Shown one piece after another: positions 1 to 4,663 of a stretch of 5,829 nucleotides of DNA. Numbering within the stretch: the first letter of the stretch is position 1; every line of letters begins with the position of its first letter. The notes beneath the pieces were generated by a model. It did no database searches, had not been told where the DNA came from, and worked only from the letters and a program-made list of their open reading frames with translations. This stretch comes from Solirubrobacterales bacterium 70-9 (lineage in GTDB: Bacteria; Actinomycetota; Thermoleophilia; Solirubrobacterales; 70-9): positions 1,503 to 7,331 of the forward strand of contig MKSH01000170.1 in NCBI GenBank assembly GCA_001898095.1. The letters are read 5' to 3'. Made by a program: the position numbers and the translations under genes.

Positions 1-1148
1 TCCTCCACCATGAGACCGCGAGAGGCGAGCGCCGGGGTACCGATGCGGACACCCGAGGCGACCATCGGCGGCCGCGGGTCGAACGGCACCGCGTTGCGGT
101 TGGCGGTGATCCCGACCTCCTCCAGCCGATCCTGGGCGACCTTGCCGTCGAGCTCTGAGTCGCGCAGGTCGGCGACCACGAGGTGGACGTCGGTGCCGCC
201 CGACCAGACGCTGAGGCCTCGCTCGGCGGCGAGCAGCTCGGCGGCGATCGCGCGGGCGCCGTCGAGGCTCCGCTGCTGGCGGTCGCGGAAGGCGTCAGAT
301 GCGGCGATCCGCAGGGCGACAGCCTTGCCCGCGATCACGTGCTCCAGTGGGCCTCCCTGCTGGCCGGGGAAGACGGCGCTGTCGACCTTCTTCGCCAGCT
401 CCTCACGGCAGATGATCATCCCGCCGCGGGCGCCGCCGATCGTCTTGTGGATCGTCGTCGTCACCACGTCGGCGTGCGGGACCGGCGAGGGATGGAGCCC
501 GGCGGCGACGAGGCCGGCGAAATGGGCCATGTCGACCATCAGCAGCGCGCCGACGTCGCGGGCGATCGCCGCGAAGCCACCGAAGTCGAGCTGCCGCGGG
601 TAGGCCGACCAGCCGGCGACGATCAGCTTCGGCCGCACCTCCGCCGCCAAGGTCGCGACCTGATTCATGTCGATCAGGCCGGTGTCCCCGCGCACGCCGT
701 AGGAGTGGAAGTCGTAGAGGCGGCCGGAGACGTTCAGCTTCATCCCGTGGGTGAGGTGCCCGCCGTGGTCGAGCGAGAGCCCCATCACCCGGTCGCCCGG
801 TTCGATCAGCGCGTGGTAGGCGGCGGCATTCGCCTGGGCGCCGGAGTGCGGCTGCACGTTCACGTGGTCGCCGCCGAAGACCGCCTTGGCCCGGTCGATC
901 GCGAGCTGCTCGGTGACGTCGACGAACTCGCAGCCGGCGTAGTAGCGGCGACCGGGGTAGCCCTCGGCGTACTTGTTGGTCAGCACGCTGCCCTGGCACT
1001 CGAGGATCGCACGGGGGACGAAGTTCTCCGAGGCGATCATCTCCAAAGTGCCGCGCTGGCGCCCCAGCTCGGCCTCGAGGGCGGCGGCGACCTCGGGGTC
1101 GACCTCGGCCAGCGGCCGGTCGAAAAAGTCGGTGGGCAGGGCGGTCAT
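1..1148 (-). CDS. glyA: Serine hydroxymethyltransferase, C-terminus cut by window edge
   Basis: A PLP enzyme of the cytoplasm that transfers the serine hydroxymethyl group to tetrahydrofolate, giving glycine and 5,10-methylene-THF. I translated the minus strand from the ATG at 1148-1146; about 382 residues are visible and the reading frame leaves at the left edge, so roughly the last 35-40 residues of a ~420-residue family are missing. Family landmarks: LEMIASENF near residue 36, [17 protein letters not shown] around 60-75, HSGAQAN near 110, [12 protein letters not shown] near 210, and [14 protein letters not shown], whose Lys235 (codon 446-444) is the expected Schiff-base lysine. The change from the Proteobacterial LRGPRGG to IGGARGG is normal actinobacterial variation. 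The start codon overlaps the gcvH stop (ATGA), with a GGGAG ribosome site 8 bases upstream inside gcvH, so translation is probably coupled. It is the third gene of the gcvT-gcvH-glyA operon and supplies or consumes the same folate intermediate. Identification is very secure. Confidence 0.97.
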   Translation of the reverse strand, partial: MTALPTDFFDRPLAEVDPEVAAALEAELGRQRGTLEMIASENFVPRAILECQGSVLTNKYAEGYPGRRYYAGCEFVDVTEQLAIDRAKAVFGGDHVNVQPHSGAQANAAAYHALIEPGDRVMGLSLDHGGHLTHGMKLNVSGRLYDFHSYGVRGDTGLIDMNQVATLAAEVRPKLIVAGWSAYPRQLDFGGFAAIARDVGALLMVDMAHFAGLVAAGLHPSPVPHADVVTTTIHKTIGGARGGMIICREELAKKVDSAVFPGQQGGPLEHVIAGKAVALRIAASDAFRDRQQRSLDGARAIAAELLAAERGLSVWSGGTDVHLVVADLRDSELDGKVAQDRLEEVGITANRNAVPFDPRPPMVASGVRIGTPALASRGLMVE

Positions 1149-1531
1149 CCGATCAGCTCCCGGTAGGCGGCCGGACTGAGGAGCCGGGCGACCTCGTCGG
1201 GCGCGGTGAGCGTCACCCGCACCAACCAGCCGTCCTCATAAGGGGACTCGTTGACCTTGGCCGGATCCTGGAGCACCGTGTCGTTGACCGCGAGAACGGT
1301 GCCACTGAGCGGCGCGATCACCTCCGACACCGCCTTCACCGACTCGAGTTCGGTGTAATTGGCGCCCATTGTTACCGCCGCGCCGACCTCGGCGCCGTCC
1401 CAGAAGACGATCTCACCGAGTTGCTCCTGCGCGTACCAGGTGATGCCGAAGGTGGCCTCTGCCCCTTCGACCCGCGCCCAGTCATGTTCGGCGTTGTAGA
1501 GCAGGTCGTCCGGGTAGCTTGGCTCGGCCAT
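1145..1531 (-). CDS. gcvH: Glycine cleavage system H protein
   Basis: A 128-residue lipoyl carrier that shuttles the aminomethyl group between P-, T- and L-proteins of the glycine cleavage system. Visible features are the N-terminal HDWARVEG strand, the lipoylation motif [11 protein letters not shown] with Lys66 as the lipoyl attachment site, the following IAPLSGTV turn and the conserved [10 protein letters not shown] segment (94-103). Length matches the usual 125-130 residues, so the protein looks complete. The ATG (1531-1529) follows directly on the gcvT TAG stop. A strong purine-rich ribosome site, GAGGAGA, sits in the last codons of gcvT, which supports this start and suggests translational coupling. 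The stop overlaps the glyA ATG. No key residue is missing. Confidence 0.98.
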   Translation of the reverse strand: MAEPSYPDDLLYNAEHDWARVEGAEATFGITWYAQEQLGEIVFWDGAEVGAAVTMGANYTELESVKAVSEVIAPLSGTVLAVNDTVLQDPAKVNESPYEDGWLVRVTLTAPDEVARLLSPAAYRELIG

Positions 1532-2590
1532 CTATCTCTCCTCGGGGCGGTAGAGGGGTTTGCTGACGATCTCGCCCGCGCGGATGCGGCCGCGGACATC
1601 GATCTCGATCGGGGTCCCGGGGCCGCCGCACGCGGCCGGGACGAAGGCCATGCCGACGCCGACGCCGAGCGACGGGGACATCGAGCCGCTGGTGACGACG
1701 CCGCCGCCGAGCACCGGGTTGCCCGCCCGCGCGATGCCCTCGGCCAGCGTGAAGGCGACCAGCTTCTCGGCGGCGCCGGCCTCGCGCACCGCGGCGGCAC
1801 GCTCGGCGCCGATGAAGCCGGTCTCCTCCTTGCAGCACCACCCAAGCCCGGCGGTGATCGGGTCGCGCTCTTCGGAGAGCTCGTTGCCATAGAGGTGGAA
1901 GCACGCCTCGAGCCGCAGGGTGTCGCGGGCGCCGAGGCCGGCCGGGACGGCGCCCGCCGCGAGCAGCGAATCCCAGACCGCGGTGGCGTCCGCCGGAGCG
2001 ACCAGGAGCTCGAGCCCATCCTCGCCGGTGTAGCCGGTGCCGCAGACGAGCGCCGGGGCGCCGGCGAACTCGGTGTCGAGCGCGGTCATTCGCGCCGGCA
2101 GCGGCTCGACGGCGAGTGGCGCGGCCAGCTCGCGAGCGCGCGGGCCCTGGAGGGCGAGCATCGCGTAGTCGTCGAGGCGATCGGTGAGCTCGACCTCAAA
2201 CCCGGCGGCCTGCTCGCGCATCCAGCCCAGGTCCTTGAGGTGGTTGGCGGCGTTGGTGACGGTCAGGTAGCGGTCGGCGGCGAGCCGGTAGGTGAAGAGG
2301 TCGTCGAGAACGCCGCCGTCCTCGCGGCAGAGGACCGAGTATTGGGCGCCGCCGACAGCGACCTTGGCGACGTCGTTGGAGAGCACCCGCTGGAGGAAGG
2401 CGAGCGCGTCGGGGCCGACCGTCTCGACCTGCCCCATGTGTGAAACGTCGAAGAGGCCGGCGGCGTCCCGCACCGCGTCGTGCTCGGCCCGCAGACCTAC
2501 GTATTGGACCGGCATTTCCCAGCCGGCGAAGTCGACCAATCGCGCTCCCAAAGCGTGATGTCGATCGTGGAGGGGCGTCGTTCGAGACAT
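1532..2590 (-). CDS. gcvT: Glycine cleavage system T protein (aminomethyltransferase)
   Basis: A 352-residue folate-dependent enzyme that releases ammonia from the H-protein-bound aminomethyl group and passes the methylene to THF. The N-terminus (TPLHDRHHALGARLVDFAGW, residues 5-24) aligns with the start of known GcvT proteins, which fixes the ATG at 2590-2588. Other landmarks are DVSHMGQ (48-54), GGVLDDLFTY (92-101, holding the conserved active-site aspartate), NAANHLKDLGWM (113-124), GYTGEDGLELL (186-196), GLGARDTLRLEA (218-229) and the C-terminal domain with TSGSMSPSLG (300-309). Length is close to the E. coli protein. It is the first gene of the operon, directly followed by gcvH. There is no recognisable ribosome binding site before the ATG, and a -10 element lies so close that the mRNA is probably near-leaderless. 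Identification is very secure. Confidence 0.98.
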   Translation of the reverse strand: MSRTTPLHDRHHALGARLVDFAGWEMPVQYVGLRAEHDAVRDAAGLFDVSHMGQVETVGPDALAFLQRVLSNDVAKVAVGGAQYSVLCREDGGVLDDLFTYRLAADRYLTVTNAANHLKDLGWMREQAAGFEVELTDRLDDYAMLALQGPRARELAAPLAVEPLPARMTALDTEFAGAPALVCGTGYTGEDGLELLVAPADATAVWDSLLAAGAVPAGLGARDTLRLEACFHLYGNELSEERDPITAGLGWCCKEETGFIGAERAAAVREAGAAEKLVAFTLAEGIARAGNPVLGGGVVTSGSMSPSLGVGVGMAFVPAACGGPGTPIEIDVRGRIRAGEIVSKPLYRPEER

Positions 2591-2601
2591 TTGGTCCAGC
2601 C

Positions 2602-2610
2602 ACTATACCA
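2602..2610 (-). promoter_or_regulatory. Predicted extended -10 promoter of the gcvT-gcvH-glyA operon
   Basis: On the minus strand TGG-TATAGT is a good extended -10 (TGn followed by a TATAAT-like hexamer, 2607-2602). No good -35 is seen at the right distance (GAAGTG at best), which is common with extended -10 promoters. Transcription would begin near 2595, only about 4-6 bases before the gcvT ATG, and there is no Shine-Dalgarno motif, so the gcvT message would be leaderless or nearly so. I saw no glycine-riboswitch aptamer between here and 2900 on this strand, and a start this close leaves no room for one. Confidence 0.5.
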
Positions 2611-2664
2611 CCTGACCACCGCTCCACTTCATTGCGCCCAAGACGTTCGCATCCGGCGGAGGGC

Positions 2665-2847
2665 GCGAAGCGAGGCCTTGGAGGCGAGGAAGGGGCCGCC
2701 AGACTCGCGACCGCCGGCTCGCGCCTCGCCCTCGCAGCCGTCGTCGCCATCGGCGGCGCGGCTGCGCTGGTCGCCATCGGCGTCAACGCCTGGTGGTGGC
2801 TCCCGATGGTGATGGCCGTCGCCCTCTGGCCGTGCATCCGACAGTAG
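2665..2847 (+). pseudogene. Possible remnant of a small membrane protein
   Basis: An open frame ending in TAG at 2845-2847 encodes two hydrophobic runs: an Ala/Val/Gly-rich helix from about 2725, then an aromatic segment NAWWWLPMVMAVALW to about 2835. This looks like the C-terminal two-helix part of a small membrane protein. There is no ATG, GTG or TTG in frame with a ribosome site before the hydrophobic part, and further upstream the frame runs into the opposite-strand gcvT start. If real, it is a decayed gene or one with an unseen start; GC-rich DNA can also give Ala/Val-rich frames by chance. I do not recognise a family. Confidence 0.25.
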
Positions 2848-2870
2848 GCAAACCTCCGCCGAGGCCCTGC

Positions 2871-2899
2871 CGGCGAAGCCGATGCGCGAATGTTCGCCG
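2871..2899. repeat. 7-bp inverted repeat just before the HEPN-like gene start
   Basis: CGGCGAA (2871-2877) and TTCGCCG (2893-2899) are perfect complements separated by 15 bases, ending one base before the proposed GTG at 2901. It could be an operator or a hairpin in a short leader, but a 7-bp match in GC-rich DNA may also be chance. No clear promoter or ribosome binding site was seen next to it. Confidence 0.3.
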
Positions 2900-2900
2900 T

Positions 2901-3794
2901 GTGACTGAGTCGCTCGTGCCTCTGGGCCTGGACCGCGGGGCAACAGATGGTTGCCGTCGCTATCTACCGATCATCGTTACCTTCGACACGCGAAACCTCG
3001 TCCTCGACCTTGACATCCAAGACGACTGGGACGGGCAGATCAAAGCGTCTTGGGATCGCAACAAGGCGCAGGTCCGTGACGAACTGCAAGCCGAGTTCGG
3101 CACCATCGACGCCGAGGCGAAGCTGGACAACTACCGTGCGATGGGATCGGCGCCTTGGTCCATCGTCTTCGAACACTCCGTTCTGCTTCGGCAGGTCCGT
3201 AACGCCTTCGCCCATGGCGACTTTTATCCCGCTCTCGTCGGCGCGTCGGCGTTGGGCGAGCGACTGCTGCACCAGCTGGTCCACGCCCTACGGCGCGACT
3301 ACATCAATCACTCTGCATCGACCAAGGCCGTCAAGTCGGGAAATCTCAAGAACGAGTGGGGCTCCCTGATCGACGTCCTCCAAGGTTGGGGTGTCCTCGA
3401 TGACGAGACGGCAGACGCCTACCGGGATCTGGAGGATCGCCGCCACGCCGCCGTCCACTTCGACCCCCGCCCGGAGGCAGTAGGGCGGGAGTCCGCGCTC
3501 GCCGCGCTGCTGGACCTTCAACAGATCGTCGAGCGGGTGCTTGCGCCTCACGGAGGTCCACCTCGCTACATCGACGGAATCTCCGGGAACTCCTACCTTT
3601 CACTTGACGCCGAGGACGAACCGATCGTCCGCAGGATCTTCATCCCGAACTGCGCGCTGGTCAGCCCGGCGCACAGGATGGAGCCGGACGAATCGTTCCC
3701 GGGCGGGTGGCGTGTCTATGACGATGACGACTACGACTGCGCCGCCCTCTCGGACGACGAGTTCGCCGCCCGGATCGAGGCCCGGGGCCGGTAA
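2901..3794 (+). CDS. Uncharacterised protein with HEPN/DUF4145-like region
   Basis: A soluble protein of about 297 residues; function unknown. The N-terminal ~25 residues are poorly supported. The conserved-looking part starts near VTFDTRN (27-33) and continues with DDWDGQIKASW, EFGTIDAEAKLDNY and APWSIVFEHSVLLRQVRNAFAHG. The next stretch reads like a HEPN fold: a long helix YPALVGASALGERLL (109-123), helix SLIDVLQGWGVL, then YRDLEDRRHAAVHF with an RX4H motif (Arg181, His186) and a closing helix (197-214). A second RX4H, RNAFAH (Arg100-His105), lies earlier. The C-terminal part has RRIFIPNCALVSP (244-256), an acidic DDDDYD and an SDDEFAAR tail, which I cannot assign. HEPN proteins are often RNases in toxin or defence systems, but many are not, and no nucleotidyltransferase or antitoxin partner is visible. 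The start is uncertain: GTG 2901 has no good ribosome site, with GTG 2916 and GTG 2793 as alternatives. GC content looks lower than in the gcv genes. Confidence 0.8.
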   Translation: MTESLVPLGLDRGATDGCRRYLPIIVTFDTRNLVLDLDIQDDWDGQIKASWDRNKAQVRDELQAEFGTIDAEAKLDNYRAMGSAPWSIVFEHSVLLRQVRNAFAHGDFYPALVGASALGERLLHQLVHALRRDYINHSASTKAVKSGNLKNEWGSLIDVLQGWGVLDDETADAYRDLEDRRHAAVHFDPRPEAVGRESALAALLDLQQIVERVLAPHGGPPRYIDGISGNSYLSLDAEDEPIVRRIFIPNCALVSPAHRMEPDESFPGGWRVYDDDDYDCAALSDDEFAARIEARGR

Positions 3795-3902
3795 GGCGCC
3801 TCCGTGACTCCCCCTGTATCGAGGATCGTTACTTTGCGGGACCTACGGAGACGAGCGACACCCGGCGTCAAGGGGGGCGAGTAGGTCACTGTGGTCTTCG
3901 CC

Positions 3903-3924
3903 TGAAGGGACCGTGAAGGGACCG
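3903..3924. repeat. Tandem direct repeat, TGAAGGGACCG x2
   Basis: Two perfect abutting copies of an 11-mer (3903-3913 and 3914-3924), followed by a looser third match (GAAAGGGTCGG). The period is 11 bases, about one helical turn. This is one of four such pairs in the non-coding stretch between the HEPN-like gene and the tRNA fragments. Confidence 0.8.
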
Positions 3925-3932
3925 AAAGGGTC

Positions 3933-3949
3933 GGAAAAGAGACTTTTCC
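3933..3949. repeat. Perfect short hairpin GGAAAAG-AGA-CTTTTCC
   Basis: A 7-bp perfect inverted repeat with a 3-base centre. It is nearly palindromic, so it would form a hairpin on either strand or could be a dimer binding site. No T-run follows it, so a terminator role is not supported. Confidence 0.6.
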
Positions 3950-3958
3950 TGGCTTCTG

Positions 3959-3977
3959 CTGACCTCTCCTGACCTCT
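3959..3977. repeat. Direct repeat CTGACCTCT x2, period 10
   Basis: Perfect 9-mers at 3959-3967 and 3969-3977, spaced by a single base. This is the second of the helical-turn repeat pairs in this intergenic region. Confidence 0.75.
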
Positions 3978-4002
3978 TGGAGAGAGCCGGGTCGATGACC
4001 CT

Positions 4003-4023
4003 CAAAGCCAGTCGCAAAGCCAG
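4003..4023. repeat. Direct repeat CAAAGCCAG x2, period 12
   Basis: Perfect 9-mers at 4003-4011 and 4015-4023, separated by TCG. They lie about 30 bases before the Glu-type tRNA fragment on the plus strand. Confidence 0.75.
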
Positions 4024-4053
4024 ATTCGGCCCTATAAATCGCCAAACCAGTGA

Positions 4054-4105
4054 CGCGCCCGACCAGATTCGAACTGGCGACCTTCGGCTTGAAAGACCGA
4101 CGCTC
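4054..4105 (-). tRNA. 3'-terminal tRNA fragment with UUC (Glu-type) anticodon loop; truncated
   Basis: Read on the minus strand this has the 3' strand of a D-stem (GAGC, 4105-4102), an anticodon arm TCGGT-CTTTCAA-GCCGA (4100-4084) with TTC at 4093-4091, the variable bases AGGTC, a T-arm GCCAG-TTCGAAT-CTGGT (4078-4062) and the 3' acceptor strand CGGGCGC. The 5' acceptor strand and the 5' half of the D-arm are absent: sequence upstream (GTCACCA...) does not pair with CGGGCGC. It is therefore a tRNA 3' fragment, not a working gene. The GAGC D-stem is not typical of bacterial tRNA-Glu, so the Glu label follows the loop only. Such fragments usually mark old attachment sites of integrating elements. 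Confidence 0.7.
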
Positions 4106-4119
4106 TTCGCGGGCGAGGT

Positions 4120-4139
4120 TGGTGACCCGATGGTGACCC
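4120..4139. repeat. Direct repeat TGGTGACCC x2, period 11
   Basis: Perfect 9-mers at 4120-4128 and 4131-4139 separated by GA, just upstream (minus-strand sense) of the Glu-type tRNA fragment. This is the fourth helical-turn pair and the one closest to a tRNA-derived core, which would suit arm-type recombinase sites. Confidence 0.75.
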
Positions 4140-4195
4140 ATTGCCACGCAGCGGATCCGGTCAGCTCCAAAACACGAAATGAGAAGAATCCCAAG

Positions 4196-4220
4196 AAAAG
4201 CCTCGCATTGCAGGGCTTTT
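4196..4220 (-). terminator. Intrinsic terminator downstream of the tRNA-Phe fragment
   Basis: On the minus strand AAAAGCC pairs with GGCTTTT across an 11-base loop, and the T-run continues as TTTTCTT. The hairpin begins two bases after the 3' end of the tRNA-Phe fragment. This is the normal layout of a tRNA gene and its terminator, so it probably belonged to the tRNA gene of which only the 3' part now remains. The stem is only moderately GC-rich, with A-U pairs at its base. Confidence 0.6.
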
Positions 4221-4222
4221 AG

Positions 4223-4272
4223 TGGCGAGGGCCGGACTTGAACCGGCGACACCGCGATTTTCAGGCGTGCTC
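4223..4272 (-). tRNA. 3'-terminal fragment of a tRNA-Phe gene; truncated
   Basis: The minus strand shows GAGC (D-stem 3' strand), an anticodon loop CTGAAAA (GAA, Phe), T-arm GCCGG-TTCAAGT-CCGGC, acceptor 3' strand CCTCGCC and discriminator A. Compared with the intact gene at 4451-4524 it differs by five bases and a 2-base gap over about 50 positions. Two differences are a paired change in the T-stem, showing descent from a formerly functional, slightly different tRNA-Phe. The anticodon stem no longer pairs properly (CACGC against TCGCG) and everything 5' of the D-stem is unrelated. It is not a working tRNA. It carries its own terminator and most likely marks an attachment site. Confidence 0.85.
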
Positions 4273-4331
4273 AAGCGCCTTCGATTTCGATGTCGTACAG
4301 GCGGCTCAAACCGTACTACAGAGCCAAATAT

Positions 4332-4403
4332 CAGGCCCTTGTCAGGGCGCCGGAAGCGGTCTCTGACGGGCCTGGATTCGGTTTGTTTCGGGTGGTTTCC
4401 GGC
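4332..4403. repeat. Cluster of nested and overlapping inverted repeats
   Basis: Three perfect inverted repeats lie between the tRNA-Phe fragment and the intact tRNA-Phe: CAGGCCC/GGGCCTG (4332-4338 and 4368-4374), a tight hairpin GCCCT-TGTC-AGGGC (4335-4348), and GCCGGAA/TTCCGGC (4349-4355 and 4397-4403). The pairings are partly mutually exclusive. No coding sequence is supported here. Confidence 0.55.
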
Positions 4404-4407
4404 GGAT

Positions 4408-4438
4408 AGTGGCAATGAAACGGGGGATCATTGCCACT
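4408..4438. repeat. 10-bp inverted repeat AGTGGCAATG/CATTGCCACT
   Basis: A perfect 10-bp inverted repeat with an 11-base centre, 12 bases downstream of the 3' end of tRNA-Phe on the minus strand. No T-run follows on either strand, so it is a poor terminator; a protein binding site is as likely. The 9-mer CATTGCCAC occurs a third time at 4139-4147, next to the TGGTGACCC pair. Confidence 0.7.
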
Positions 4439-4450
4439 TCGGAATCAAGG

Positions 4451-4524
4451 TGGCGAGGGCGGGATTTGAACCCGCGACACCTCGATTTTCAGTCGAGTGC
4501 TCTACCGGCCTGAGCTACCTCGCC
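4451..4524 (-). tRNA. tRNA-Phe(GAA)
   Basis: A complete cloverleaf of 74 bases: acceptor GGCGAGG/CCTCGCC (7 bp) with discriminator A, TA at 8-9, D-arm GCTC-AGGCCGGTA-GAGC, anticodon arm CTCGA-CTGAAAA-TCGAG with GAA at 4490-4488, variable GTGTC, and T-arm GCGGG-TTCAAAT-CCCGC. The 3' CCA is not encoded (CCT follows the discriminator). It is transcribed in the same direction as the integrase to its right. All stems pair, so it should be functional. Whether this is the host gene or one carried by the element cannot be told from this window. Confidence 0.97.
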
Positions 4525-4576
4525 ACGGTCCCGAAACGGGGCGTCAGGAGGCTGGTGCCCCGTCCCGCGCCGGGGC

Positions 4577-4584
4577 ATTGTATA
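4577..4584 (-). promoter_or_regulatory. Predicted -10 element of the tRNA-Phe gene
   Basis: TATACAAT on the minus strand, the only AT-rich stretch in this GC-rich spacer. It would start transcription near 4570, about 45 bases before the mature tRNA 5' end, a normal tRNA leader length. No good -35 is seen 16-18 bases upstream. Confidence 0.45.
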
Positions 4585-4604
4585 GCCGAAATCGAAGGGA
4601 GGAC

Positions 4605-4638
4605 GACCCGGGGGGCGACCGCCGGAGGGCGGCGGGTC
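4605..4638 (-). terminator. GC-rich hairpin after the integrase gene, possible terminator
   Basis: GACCCG/CGGGTC (4605-4610 and 4633-4638) enclose an inner stem CCGCC-GGAG-GGCGG (4619-4632), leaving an 8-base one-sided bulge. It lies 26 bases past the integrase stop codon and just before the tRNA-Phe promoter, where a terminator would be expected. Only a broken pyrimidine-rich tract (TCCTCCCTTCGATTTC) follows, so it may be a weak or Rho-assisted terminator. Confidence 0.4.
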
Positions 4639-4663
4639 CTACGGGCCCGACGAGGCCGTGTCG

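Noticed and set aside
183..1166. Long plus-strand open frame of 327 codons
   Set aside because: It lies wholly antisense to glyA, has low-complexity Ala/Gly/Val/Arg composition, and is a frame shadow of the GC-rich coding strand.
1421..2443. Long plus-strand open frame of 340 codons
   Set aside because: Antisense to gcvT and gcvH, both identified by clear motifs; composition is typical of a shadow frame.
2591..2900. Glycine riboswitch upstream of gcvT
   Set aside because: No aptamer-like conserved segments were seen on the minus strand, and the likely promoter is too close to the ATG to leave room.
2793..2900. Upstream extension of the HEPN-like protein to GTG 2793
   Set aside because: The extra 36 residues are Pro/Arg-rich, overlap the membrane-protein frame and look unlike the rest of the protein; GTG 2901 or 2916 is more likely.
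3731..4252. Minus-strand open frame of 173 codons across the tRNA fragments
   Set aside because: It overlaps the end of the HEPN-like gene and both tRNA fragments, with no domain or ribosome site.
4278..4599. 12-bp inverted match CGAAATCGAAGG (plus 4588-4599; minus 4289-4278) flanking tRNA-Phe
   Set aside because: The motif is internally repetitive (TCGA-like) and a single 12-bp match is not enough to claim element ends.
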